Shown here: positions 22,544 through 33,874 of the stretch, in pieces
How the letters are laid out: the number at the start of each line of letters is the position of its first letter
Numbering within the stretch: position 1 is the stretch's first letter
Source: Phragmites australis
Taxonomy: Eukaryota; Streptophyta; Magnoliopsida; Poales; Poaceae
Assembly (NCBI RefSeq): GCF_958298935.1
Contig: NC_084921.1
Location: forward strand, 3,544,001-3,608,000
Direction: 5' to 3'
Length of the DNA stretch: 64,000 bases
Translations under genes and position numbers: made by a program
Notes under the pieces: model-generated
Told to the model about the DNA's origin: nothing
Database searches by the model: none
The model's input: only the letters and a program-made list of their open reading frames with translations

Positions 22544-25500
22544 GTTTTTTTAATAGTTTATTTTACGAGAATAATATAATAAACAGCTCTGCCATCGGTT
22601 CTTTTCACGAGAATGAGATGGTGGGAGAGGCAAAGTATGTACGGCGGCAGAAGACAAAAGGCACGATAAAGTGCTTCCCTGGGCCAGGCGCTACAGTGAT
22701 TACTGCTCGTGTAACGTTCTCTCTAGGTAACGTTCTCTCTTAGGTGCTTTATGGGCTTATGTGCAAAATTGCCTGTTTTCTCTGAAGTACCAGGGCGATT
22801 AAAAATGCCGGTTAAATGTCAATTTTTTCCCTTGTTTGCACTGTACCTAACACTTGGGCTACGTCATGTGTTGGATCATTTGTGTGCAACGAGACGAAGA
22901 TGTACGAGCATCGTCGTGGCGTCGAGTGCCCATTTCTTGCTAATTCCTTAGGTGGTCCGACATCTGGGCTGCGTGATATGTGTTCACTACCCTTCACTCG
23001 GGTAGTGCGTCGTCACCATGTTTAACTCGAAAGCAATTTGCGAGCTGGAGCTGGTTTGAAAGTTTTCTTGTTAGAATTGGGCACTGAGCTCGTGCATGTC
23101 AGTGAGGTTTGATTGTTACGGTATTTTTTTAGCTGACGATCACGATAGGATGATCGGTTTGATTACAGCGGTGATTCGGGACTTGGTGGTCATAAACCAA
23201 GAATTAGGTGCATTATATATGTGTGTTATGATGGGAAAGCTCATTGCAGCACTAATTTGTTAAGGTGGAACCGGCTGCGATATTCGGGTGCACAAAGTAG
23301 ATAAGCATACTCTTTACCAGCACACAGACTAAGTAAAGTGTCAACGGCTTGTTCTGCATCCTTACACTGTGGTATTGTACCGTTTGATGCCTCACGTACT
23401 GAAAAGATTTACAAATTGTGTGAATAGAACTTGCAAGGCCATCATGATCGGTAGTATTACAAACGTGGAAATAAAAAGAGAGAAAAGAACAATGCAACGC
23501 CAGTCGGGCACGATTTCTCCGATGCAACTGTACGCGTGACGTTGGCGATGACACCCCATCTCTCTCCGTTCCCGCCGTCGATTCCAACCGTCCTTATCTG
23601 AACCATCCAGCAGAATTCAATACATGGTCGGTACTTGGTAGGCAAATTTAGTAGTAATATATATGCTTATAGCAATGCGCTTTAACGATCATGTTTAGCA
23701 GTGTATTGCAAATTCAACACCACTGACGATACGCAGCTATCCGTGTCTCTGTGCAGTGGCTTTGAATGTGTGGTGAAAAGAGGATCAGATCAGTTCAGTT
23801 CGATACTGTAGTGACTTCATGCCGATCGCGGGAGGAGACGAGGGCCTCCATGCAGACAGACTTGGCAGGTTGCGGAGTGCGGACGAGCAGCTGACAGCTC
23901 GACTTCAGTCAGATTTGATGTGTTTGTTCACGCTCATGATACCTTCATGTGCCCCGTGCTTCTTTCAAGTGATTATTATTAGGCACGGCATGATGATGAT
24001 GAACAAATCCGTGCCATGTGCCCATGTACGTGTCATTTCCATTGGTCTGTGTTCAGCATGTCGATTCAGAAATATATATAAAATTGTCCCAGAAACTTTG
24101 CACTAGTTCTCTGCTTCTTGGAGTTTACCCATAACCTAGAGAAAGAGAAAAGGGTCCACTTGGGGCTTATAAAAGGAAATGAACAAAGAAACGTTGTAGT
24201 AATTTTTTTCCTGCTGGTTCTCAAGATTCAGATGCCGCACCAACATTCGCTGGTGGTCTCTGCCCACCGGAAGGTCACTGCTCCTAATTCCTTTCAGCTA
24301 ATATAAACCATAAACCAAAACTAAGGCTGGTACAAGAAAAGCTCTCGACTATCTTTTGCAAGCTGCAATGATTTGACAAGAAAAAGGCTGAGCCAAACTG
24401 CCCCCCCATGTTTTCTCTCTTTCTTTCACGTCCAAAAGGTAGTTTCTCCTAGAGAAACAATGGATTTCGCACATCCAAGGCCCCGGTTTCTGGATCTGCA
24501 ATTACGGCGCGCACACAAGCTTCTTCTTATTGGTTTATGTCACATCAAAATTGCTTAGCATTCTGCAATTGACAACGCTGACAGCTAAGAATTGTGCAGT
24601 CTTCGTTTCAGGCTAAAAGCAGTTGAGCAGGTCAAGTCACGGTCAAGTTTGTACAGTTACGCTCCCGCATTTTGGGCCTTTTAGTCATGAAAAGCCTATT
24701 TTGCCTACTGGCACGGCCGAAAATTCTTATTCCCACGCGCACTCGAGTTCCTTCGCTCACACCGCCTTATTGAGAGGCCTACCTTCTATTTTTAGATTTT
24801 ATTTGAAAACTTTTTCTCAAAAATTTTCTAAGCAGAATTTTCTCGTTAACCTTTTCTCATTAACTTGTCCAAAAAATCTTGTCTGTACAATTTGTCCGGA
24901 CAAGTTTTCCAAAAAAAAGTTGTGGTAGGAAATTTTTTCTGAAAACAGAAATGTGGGAGGGGCTATCTAAAAGTTGCTACTTCTGTAACTGGCGTGCCCA
25001 TGTGAATTAGAAATCTCCTGGGCATGGCCCAATTCAGGAAGTTTGTGTGTTACTAGTTTTTTTTTTTTTAAAAAAATCCTTATTTGCCATCAAAATATAG
25101 CACAATCCCTTAACTGCCACTGAAAAATTTGAGTTTACTTATTTACCATTGCTTCTAACTTTTATTCCCTAGTGCTATTGGCGTCCATCAGCTGTGAGAT
25201 GGCTGTTAAATTGAAAAAAAAGACAGTTTTGCCATCATGCTCTTCTTTTGTTACTCTTCCTAAAAGACTTTTAGGGTCATGCTTTCTAGGTCCAGCCCAG
25301 CCTAAGCCCTTGTTGGCCCGATGTTTGAGCCAGTGTAAAACACACCGCATGACCGGTGACCAGTTTGGATTACAAATTAGTTGCAGACAGCTACAGGAAC
25401 CGAGGAAGAGGAACTGGAACTCCGATTAGCACCACAGTCACACATAATTGCGTCATCAAAACACCCTATTTCCCCTTATCCTTGTCCCCTCCACCATCCA

Positions 25501-25600
25501 CGTCCCCTCCACTTCTTCTCCCCCTTCCCAACTCCTCCCCATGAACACTATCACGAGGAGAAGCTATTACCATTAGTTTGCCTCCTCCCCACTATTCTAC
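22544..25600. other. Spacer, no supported gene
   Basis: Short frames only. A short perfect hairpin (CACTACCC-TTCACTC-GGGTAGTG) lies at about 22986-23008, and a 16-17-bp duplication (GTAACGTTCTCTCT) at 22709-22742. T-rich tracts occur at 24770-25080. Confidence 0.35.
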
Positions 25601-26029
25601 CACCTACGTGAAGTCCCCTGTGCTATATATATATATATCCCGCACACGCCCAATTTGGCCCATGTCATGTGAGGTCACGTGCTTAGCCGAGCTTGTGCGC
25701 GTGGCAGCAAGAAAGGAAGGAAGCAACAGCGTGAGAGGGGAGGAGCATAGCATGCGGCAGTGAGAGGAAGGGAGGAGGAGCAGGTAGCCGATAGAGCGAG
25801 AAATAGAGGACCGATGCATCTCCTCGCTCATCATCACCATCGCCGATTCAAGTACCCCAACCGCCTAGCTCGCTCAGTATGCTCCTTCGCTATCCCAGTA
25901 GCATAGCCAGTTCCGTTCAGCATCTCCTTGACACTTTGCTTTTAATACGTGCATTGTGTCCTCGCTACGCACACCATGCTTCACCGTTGCAGCAGTGAGA
26001 GCTAGCAAAGAATCACCGTACCCCCCACC

Positions 26030-26413
26030 ATGGTGTCCACCACTTTCTCCTTCTTCTTCTCGATGTCCAAGGGTTAGTGGACGGCGGCGGTGGATGAGGA
26101 TGCTTGCAACGACGACCACAACTCTATCACCACCTCCCTTTTCTTCACGTCCTCGTCATCCATAGGCTCCATTGATTGCACACTCTCGCTCAGGACATCA
26201 TGGTCGCGTTGCGCTGCTAAGCCAGTAGAGTTGACCAAATGCATCGTGAGATGTTGCTGCTGATCAGTCCTCCTACTGATAGGGCAGCAAGCACAACGGC
26301 GGCGTGGCCAAGGGCGTTGTGGTGTGCGCCAAGCATGACTCGTTGCTCCTGGACCACCACTACGCCAACTGTTCTACCACATTAACGCCCCTCTGGAGGA
26401 ACGGCTTCGTCAA
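26030..26413 (+). pseudogene. GATA-type zinc finger transcription factor, 5' fragment
   Basis: The frame from the CACCATGGTG start reads MVSTTFSFFFSMSKG, hits a TAG after 15 residues, and then continues with SSSSIGSIDCTLSL and KPVELTK-type sequence. A frame change leads to NGGVAKG and then YANCSTTLTPLWRNG. This is the first half of a plant class-B GATA finger, normally C-A-N-C-x4-T-P-L-W-R-N-G followed by P-G-P-K-S-L-C-N-A-C-G. The first zinc-binding Cys is Tyr here and the second half is missing, because a Copia remnant begins directly after it. Plausible promoter sequence (TATATATATATA at about 25625) lies upstream. GATA factors bind WGATAR DNA; this copy cannot. Confidence 0.75.
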
Positions 26414-29400
26414 CAAAATCTATTGAGTTAGCTTGTATTTTCTAAGGATGAACTTGAAATGTGAATGTAATCAGTTGTCACCCTTGAGTGTTTGCTTTTA
26501 GTTTGATCAATGCTTAAATTAGTGCTAGTTATATGAAAAAGTTGTCTTAGACCGCTTTGTTCAGTTCAGCGGATTAGGGGTCTTTGACCTTTGTCGATAT
26601 AGATGTTTAGCCCATGATTAACCCTTGAGAGAGCATATTCTCTTTGTATCGTAAAGGCATAATTGGTCTTGGCTTTGTCAAAAATTACATCTCTTAATCC
26701 TATGTTAAGTTAATCAAATGCATGATCAAATTTTGAGCTAAAATTAAATCCAATACGATGGCTTAATGATTCATGTGATTTGACAAAGAAGTGAATATAT
26801 GGTTGCTAAAGTTCACTTGAGGATAAAAAAAATGATCAAATGATAAAGTTAACTTGTGTTATTGTAATATCCTAAAAATGTTCTTTTTCATCTTGTCAAA
26901 ATAAGACTTGGGTTGATATGTGGGTGTTTGCATAGCCCGTCTGGTTCAACTTGGTTCCCTAGTTTGAACTTGACATTGCGCTAGTTTTTCTAATCTTTGC
27001 ACTAATCATGAATTGTAGATGCTTTTATGGTGACATCTTTTTGATAATTGAATAATATGATCAAAACTTGTTATACTCCCTGTGCTTGTGACATGAAATC
27101 ACTTTAAGCCTTTATGCACCTTTGAATTATATTGTTTACTCCTCGTAGTGCTTTGACATATTTAGTCTTGCAAGTGCTTTGTGATATATATGTGAAGCTT
27201 TGTAGGTCTGTATCTCATTTGCAAATCTTTTGTATTACTGAAGGAGGAGAAATTGTCGCAAAGAGGAGTACAAAGGGAAAATTGTATAGAAAGGGGAAGT
27301 TTTTGCATTCATGTGTACCTTTTTGAATTCATGATGAATCCATTGTCAACAAGGGAGAGAAATTGGTGCTCAAAGGAAAATTTTGAAATTTTTTGGTTTT
27401 CGGCCTTTTTGCAATTCCTTCTTATGCTAAGTGATCCTGTTCTTGCTTTTCTTCGCTTTTTTTGCATCACTTAGGTATGCTCATTTATTTTGTGTTTTAT
27501 CTCTTTCTTTGATCTTCATGTGTATTGTCAATGAACTTATCAAGGGGGAGACTGAGAAATCAAGTTGAGATGTACCTTGGTTTGATTGTGATGAGTCATT
27601 GACAATGTTAGATTTGAGTTGAATTTGGTTGTGTGTGATTTTATTTATGGCTAATCTAAGTTGGAGTTGGAGTTTCTGTTTTGGGCCTAGGAAAAATGAA
27701 CTCACCGGAATATCCAGTGTCTGGGAAGTTGGCTTCACCACATGGTCCGGTGTAGTGTTGAAACTGACATCGGAGCAATTCAGCAAAAATGAAGATCAAA
27801 GCATCAGATTGTCCGGCGATAGGCTTAGAGAGCACCAGACCATTTCCTGCAGAGAAGAAATTTTTGGCGAAAAGTGGAAGATCTCACTGAATGATCCGAT
27901 GATGCAATATTGGTATCGCCATAGTATTTTCTAGTGCGTGGCAAAAATTTGAAATTCGATTTTGGCGCCAAATCTGAAGAAGTAACTGGATAGTTTGGGG
28001 TGGGAGTTTGTAAACACCAGATAATACACTAGACTAATTTTTGTAAAGAGATTGCAGAAGGTGAATCTGGCGGAGATGAAGGCGCTGGATAGTCCGGTGA
28101 TGGGAAAGTGAGCATCAGAGCTCTACACTGGACTAATTTTTGCATAGAGCATTTTTCAGTGTGCTAAATGGAAACACACTTGTTGGATGTTCTGGTGCTC
28201 AATGAGTGAACGCGCCAGAACATCCGGTCCTCACGTTTTCTACAGAATGAGTACTAAACTGAGGATTTGTGTTATGGGCTGACTAGAGATATCTTTGAAA
28301 TTTGAAGATATGTGTTTGCTTATTTTATGGTGTGTAGGTGATGGATACAACTTAACAATTGATGGCGGGATGATTAGAGCTAAGCAGGTGCTTGGTGCCA
28401 GACGATCAAGGAGACCGAGCGGAGTCAAGGGTAATCATAGTGGTACATGTGGAGTTGAAGCAAAACATAGAGAGGATGAAGGATGAAGACGGCATGTGAC
28501 AAAGTCAAGTGAAGGGGGGTGCCGGTGCAAATAACAAGGCGGTCCGATGGATTGGAGGCGGGAGAGAATTAGCGGTCAAGATCATAAGATAGAGGACACG
28601 CGTCGACATCTGAGCGTTTTCTTGAGGCAAAACAAGTGGCAGCTAGTCATGCTTTGAGAATCATGCAAGAATTTTGTGATTTGGCCATAAAACTGCGCGA
28701 GAACTGGAGGGTCATGTGGTATCATCGCGAAGCTTCCGTCAAGGTGAAGCTAAGTCGTGAAGAAGTCGTGTCCGTTTAATAGAAGGAGCGAAATCTAGAA
28801 CAAAATGTTCCGATGGTAGGTAAATATGTATTACCAGTGAAGGGTATTTTGAGAATAAGAAAATTTAAGGGCAAGAAAGCTCCTAAGGGCTACAAATAGA
28901 GGGTGAGAGCTGTGGGAGAGTTTTGAGCCAGCTATTTTGAGAGTCTTGTGATAGGTTTTGGAGGGGAGGAGAGGATAGGCTAGGCTAGTCTTTGTGATAG
29001 GCTAGAGTTTTTTGTGAGAAAAATAACTTTATAATCTGTTAAAAATAGAGCTAACGTATGTGCTTAATGAAGATTATTTTTTTGCATGAGCTTGTGTTCA
29101 TCTTCTTCTAGTCTCCTTCTTTTGGCTGCCTTGCCTTCGGTGTAAGTTCTTTGATTTGTTTGTTTATTTTTGTTTTGCCTTTGAACTGTAATTTTCAACT
29201 TAGAAAATTGTTCTTCTTATTGCTAGAGGTATAAATATTCATATCCTCATATATTTGAGAAGGTCTTGAATTCTTTGGCTTTAGATTATCAACTTGAAAA
29301 GTTACTTCTTTTGGTGAATGTCATTTGTTTTATTATTCATTCAAGTTTTAAATTTTTATATAAAAACATATAAAATAGTCTTAATAGAGTCTATAGCTCA

Positions 29401-29530
29401 TATTCCACCTATAAGTTATATTATCTTAAAACTTTATCTCTCATTTTATCTCTCTAAAATTTATATATTTTTATATATTTTTTAAAACGTTAAATGTATA
29501 AGAAATAGACGTATATTCATTCCTCTCTAA
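26414..29530 (+). mobile_element. 5'-truncated Copia remnant (3' region plus LTR)
   Basis: From 26414 the sequence aligns with the 3' non-coding part of the 16.7-22.3 kb element (CCCTTGAGTGTTT and TTTGTTCAGTTCAGCGGATT shared). It runs through a polypurine tract (CAAGGGGGAGAC) into an LTR. No coding part is left. The left junction cuts a GATA gene inside its zinc finger. There is no target duplication, so it may have arrived by rearrangement or been truncated later. Confidence 0.8.
27553..29530 (+). repeat. LTR of the truncated Copia remnant
   Basis: Starts TGAGAAATCAAGTTGAG directly after the polypurine tract. It contains CCGGTG-type palindromes (27700-28240) like those of the solo LTR at 1.3 kb. 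The right end is inferred from similarity to the LTR end at 53.8 kb (TTATCTCTCATTTTATCTCTC against its counterpart) and is not sharply defined. Confidence 0.65.
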
Positions 29531-29582
29531 TATGCTATCTCTATCCAACTAGGACGGAACAGAAGCTGCTGCTCGTGCAGTC

Positions 29583-30089
29583 GTGTGGGATCAACAGCGA
29601 ACAAGTTTTTTGAGAACACCCCTCACTAAACTGACCCAGCCCGGCGCCACCTCACAGTGCCACGCACCAGCCCAGCACGATTGCAATTTGCAAGGAAGCA
29701 GTGGCCTCTTGTCCCTGCCCGATAGCTGTTGCTTCAGTGTGAGGTCACTTCACTGCTTGCCACCCACAAGTAAACCGCTACCCATGCGAAACCCATGCTC
29801 TCGGCCCATTGAATCCCTGAGATCTAGCAGCTGGAACCACAAAGTTTGCTGGAGATCTCTGCAAAATACACAAAGTTTCTCGCGACAATCTAATACGCAA
29901 TTATTCCAAGGATTTCAGTTTAATTGTCTCACTATTTTATTTCTCCTCGAAGGACAAGTTATAGCTTCATGTAATCGAGTTCATCCAGTCCTCACTGTAG
30001 AATTAGGACGGGATAGCCGGTGGGATCGAATGTGGGTGAGGTCGGAGTGGTACAGGTGGTGCATAGCAGAAGTTAGGGATGGATATTGA
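29583..30089 (+). CDS. Unrecognised 168-codon open frame
   Basis: I do not recognise it. It lies between the Copia LTR and a MITE-like repeat. It is Cys/Ser-rich, has no domain, membrane segment or repeat that I can see, and has ordinary base composition. It may well be a chance frame; listed because it is the longest frame in this gap. Confidence 0.15.
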   Translation: MWDQQRTSFLRTPLTKLTQPGATSQCHAPAQHDCNLQGSSGLLSLPDSCCFSVRSLHCLPPTSKPLPMRNPCSRPIESLRSSSWNHKVCWRSLQNTQSFSRQSNTQLFQGFQFNCLTILFLLEGQVIASCNRVHPVLTVELGRDSRWDRMWVRSEWYRWCIAEVRDGY

Positions 30090-30397
30090 CTAGTTAGTTA
30101 ATTAAGTTAAATTATCATGAAATTATGGGTATCCATAATCACTCCACGCTTATACCTAACAGGAGTGCGTCTAGAAGTTGAAGAATGCATGTGATGGTTA
30201 CATAGGCATTGCTAGCTAAATCAAATAAAAATAAAAGAAAATAGGTGGGCCTGACCCAGCCTAGCCCATTAGCCTTGTCGGCTGGAGACTAGACACAAGG
30301 TTTGAGGCGTAAAGTAACTGTGGTCTGATCCGTCAAATTATTTGGTCTAGTTCAACGGCAAGTGGTGGATTGGGATTGATGGTTCCTCTAAGAAAAA

Positions 30398-30618
30398 GGA
30401 TCTAAATTCTCTAACTTTACTCCAATAAAGTCAGATATAAACAGGAAATCGTGAGACGCAAATAGTATCCTGACGACAGACATTGTATCATAGGTACGCA
30501 GTGTCGGATACTGGAGCAATATTATTGTCCACATACTACTATAGCAATATTGTAACATTAAATCCTGACCGTTCATCTATGATCCAACATCTCATGCTGG
30601 AGTGAAGTTAGGTGATCC
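30398..30618. mobile_element. Possible MITE
   Basis: Imperfect terminal inverted repeats (CTAACTTTACTCCA at 30411 and TGGAGTGAAGTTAG ending 30611) enclose AT-rich sequence. The outer bases GGATCT / GATCCC extend the match weakly. No clear target duplication was seen. Confidence 0.4.
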
Positions 30619-30769
30619 CATTTCAAGAATCCAAATCTTGTTAGAGGTGAAAAAGTGTCGTCCAACCAAACGGCTCAAAAATCACCTGCTTAATGGGGCA
30701 CCAAATCTACACTTGTACACACACGAAAAAGAGAACGACAATGCAAAACAAACGTGCGTGCCTATCACG

Positions 30770-31165
30770 TTATGCCTCAAAATCCCTCTCGCCGCTCTCC
30801 AATGTTGCCGGCTCTCGCTCATCCTCGGCGATCGGCTTCTCCATGCACCTGCTGTCATCCGTCGGCGTGATCACATCAGCCCGGCACACAGGGCATGTCG
30901 TGTGCTCCGTGAGCCACCTGTTGACGCACCCCCGGTGGAAGAGGTGCATGCACTCGGGCAGTTGCCTAGCCACCTCCCCGTCGGCCATGGCGCTGAGGCA
31001 TACCGCGCACTCCCACTGGTCACCCTCGTCATTGGTGCCGCAGTACTTGAACTTGGGCAGCACAGCAATGGCATGCTCGCCAAGCTCGACGGGCCACTTC
31101 TTGACTGATGTGTCATCCTCCGTGACCTGGTTCCCAACACGCCAGGAGGCTCCTACATCCCTCTC
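30770..31165 (-). pseudogene. ATL-type RING-H2 gene, 3' fragment
   Basis: A 131-codon open stretch ends at a normal stop. It carries the ATL lead-in (AIAVLPKFKYCG) and an intact RING-H2 domain with C-x2-C-x15-C-x-H-x2-H-x2-C-x10-C-x2-C spacing (ECAVCL ... CMHLFHRGC ... CPVCRADV). The upstream boundary is a TGA at 31166-31168, and no ATG precedes the RING. The N-terminal membrane segment that ATL proteins need is absent, replaced by unrelated and LINE-like sequence. It is therefore a truncated gene, unless an upstream exon that I could not find is spliced in. Confidence 0.75.
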
Positions 31166-31499
31166 TCATTGCCATCGCCTGAGCAAGCCATCGAAAGCCC
31201 ACTTGGCTGCAAGGACGATGGTGGTGGGGCCATGCTCCCTCGAGATGGCATGGCGGGACCTCGAGCTCGACAAAGTGGAGGTGCCTGGCAAGGGAAACCG
31301 AAGGTGAAAGCTAGTGGTGGGGGAAGCCCGGAGACGGTGATTCCATGCATGTCCATGACTTCCTGGAGGTGGCCAATCGGATCTGCGCACGGCGACCGGG
31401 ATCGCATCGATTGCGGCCAATCCTTAGGGTGCTCGCCTATATCTGCGTGCTGTTGGTCGAATCCACGCGTCATCGGTGTGGTAGCTCTCGAATCCCCCA

Positions 31500-33027
31500 C
31501 GGGGCGACGTGCTGGTGGTCGAATTCATGATGTGATGGCTAGATCTTGGTGGCTACGGTGCGGTGGCTCGTGGAAGTGCAGCCTCATGTGCAAAGGTGTG
31601 AGGTGGCGGCGACAATGTTGGGTGATGGAGCGACAGCGTGGTAGTGGCGTGGTGTTGCGGGTGCCGGCGATGGTGTGGTGGTGACGGTGTGGCAGTGAGG
31701 AGGCCGATTTAGGTTGGTGACAATGTCAACAGACTATCATTGTTGTTGCTGCTCTACATCGAAGGCTATTGCTTTTGTGCTGCTGTTCAGTCAGAACGGT
31801 CGATCGTCAAGCTCTGGTCAGCACAGATGTAAGAGGCACTCCGGTCACCGAGATGTGCTGGATCTGGGCGGCCCTCGATGTCTGGGGCATTCTACCCTCG
31901 AGAACGATGGCAGGTGGAGGGCTGCGGTGGCACGCGACTACGAGGGCGTCTGGCAGGTGGCGTCACAGTGCGGCAATGGCTGCTACTCAAGATCTGCTCC
32001 CGGCGTCCCAGGGCAACGAGGTGTGGAGTGTGGCCTCTCTTGCAGAGGTGCGAGGCGGCAAGTGCGATCGAGATTGGTGGTGCAGAGGTTTGATTGCATG
32101 CGGTGGCTAGTGGTGGTTCGGTTCAACACGCGCGGTGGGTTGGTGCAGGAGCCCCAAGAGAAAACCTACTCGGCGTTCTATCGATGCCGACAACGGTGAT
32201 GCCTTTGGGCGTTGTTCTCCTCCTTGGAGTTATTGAGGTGCTCCTGTTTCACCCAACCCTCGGTGGGTTCTCTAGGTGAAAACCCAGATCTAGCTCACGG
32301 GATCGGGCAACAACGACATCTTTGATGTCGTGTCCCCCTTGGAGGCATTGCCTTAGAGATTACTACCATGTGTTGGATGTCCGTCGGCATTGCGTCGAGG
32401 TGCTCTTGTCTCCCCCAACCCTCATCGTGGTTGTCTGCCGACGTTGGTGCAGATTGGTGGCAATGATGACACATTCCGGTGAACTCAAAGCTTCCGTCTA
32501 GTTGTGGTGCTTGTTTCTACGCCTTGGGGTCTGCGGGCTTCGTACCGAGAAATGGTGGTCCGTTTAGATCACTTGACGAGGTTTTTGTCTCCTTGGAGCT
32601 ACGCTCCATAGCGGATCATGAAGGACGGCCGTGCTTAGGGGAAGTCGAAGCTGCTGCATCATGGATACACGACAAGCTTGGCAACAATGACGCGAGGTGG
32701 GTTTGTTCTTTCGGGATTATGCGCATGAAGTGAAATGATATCGAGGCGAAGGGTGAGGCCCGCCGTGGTGAAGTCGGAGCTGTTTTATCGATTGGTCACG
32801 GCTTTGGCAATGATGACACGTGAAGGATTTCGTGATGTGGTATGTGTTGTTTCCTAATCGACCGTTTTAGATGTCGTTGTTTAGCTTCTTTTTCTTTTCC
32901 TTAGTCCATCTGGCAAGCTTTTCCTCGCTTATGATGTTGTATTTTTTTTCCTTTGGGTCTTGTACCTGGCCTTTTTTCCTTCTAATGAATGAAAACACAG
33001 CTCTCCTGCTTTTTCATAAAAAAAAAA
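31500..33027 (+). mobile_element. 5'-truncated LINE (3' region and poly(A))
   Basis: GC-rich TGGTGGC/GGTGGCGG-type sequence leads into GGTGAAAACCCAGATCTAGCTC and CCGGTGAACTCAAAGCTTCC phrases. It ends TAATGAATGAAAACACAGCTCTCCTGC...CATAAAAAAAAAA. This 3' architecture, ending in a short A tail, is that of grass L1-like LINEs. The left limit is uncertain and may reach 31170. Open frames inside it show no endonuclease or RT. Confidence 0.55.
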
Positions 33028-33427
33028 GTTTGGAGCAACCTACGGGGAGAATTCAGGCGAGGTTATTTTAGTAGATGCATACCCTTGACAGAATTAGACT
33101 GCGGTGTGCTTCATTGTGTAATTCAGCTTGTTTTCCTCGGGAGGTATTGCAATTTTTGCCATGCACACCTTACACGATGTATCCCGCGCATTCGACATTC
33201 ATGAGTAAAAAAGAACAACGCAAAAAGGGAGAGAAAAAACGAAATGGGACATTCGAGGACGATGGGCTGCAGATGTTGCTATCTTGAGTGACAGATTGGG
33301 CTTCTGGCTGTTTGGAATCCTGATGAGTCCAAAGAAGTCGAGCAGATCATATTGTAGTACTTCGAGCAGCTACCAAACGACACCTGCCATTGCCGACCAA
33401 CTCTGTACGACGCTGGCGGGACGCCGG
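33028..33427. other. Short spacer downstream of the second ATL gene
   Basis: No element or gene recognised between the LINE tail and the 3' end of the split ATL gene. Confidence 0.35.
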
Positions 33428-33874
33428 TCACTCCAAGCCGCTTCCGGCCTCCTCCGGCCGCGCCCGCAAGCCCCCCTCGGTTTCCACAGGGGTGGACGAC
33501 GAAGCCACTATCTCATCATTGACCGGCATGACATAGGCCGACGTCGACGCTGCAGCTCTCTCCTCAGTCCGCGCTGGCCCAATCGTCGCATGGCACACCG
33601 GGCACGACGCGCGGGACGCGAGCCAAACATCGATGCACTCCTGGTGGAAAACTACTTGCAGCCTAGGAGCTGCCTCGCCATCTGCCCCTCGTCGAGGACG
33701 TTGAGGCAGACCACGCACCCTGCCGGTGCAGAGGTTGAGCACTCGGCGTCGGCGTCGTCGCGGCGGTACGGGAAGGTTGGGAGCCGAGCGATGGCAGTGG
33801 CGTCGAGGCCGAGCTTGGGCCGCGGCTGCTCCTGCTCCTGCTCCTGCAGGAGCCTTGCACTACGACGCCAGAGC
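33428..33874 (-). pseudogene. Split ATL RING-H2 gene, C-terminal part
   Basis: The frame continues the ATL protein begun at 44814: basic WRRSARLLQEQEQEQ, then GLDATAIARLPTFPY (the GLD motif) and GCVVCLNVLDEGQMARQLLGC. A TAG follows inside the RING (about 33652-33654). A one-base shift restores VFHQECIDVWL...CPVCHATIG and a ~50-residue tail to the stop. The frameshift falls at the RING C-x-H position, so one zinc-binding His is also lost. The 5' end of this part is cut exactly by the LTR of a 10.8-kb retrotransposon. Confidence 0.85.

Noticed and set aside
31169..32199. Long plus-strand frames of 110-170 codons
   Set aside because: Fall in LINE-like 3' sequence and show no ORF1, endonuclease or RT motifs.
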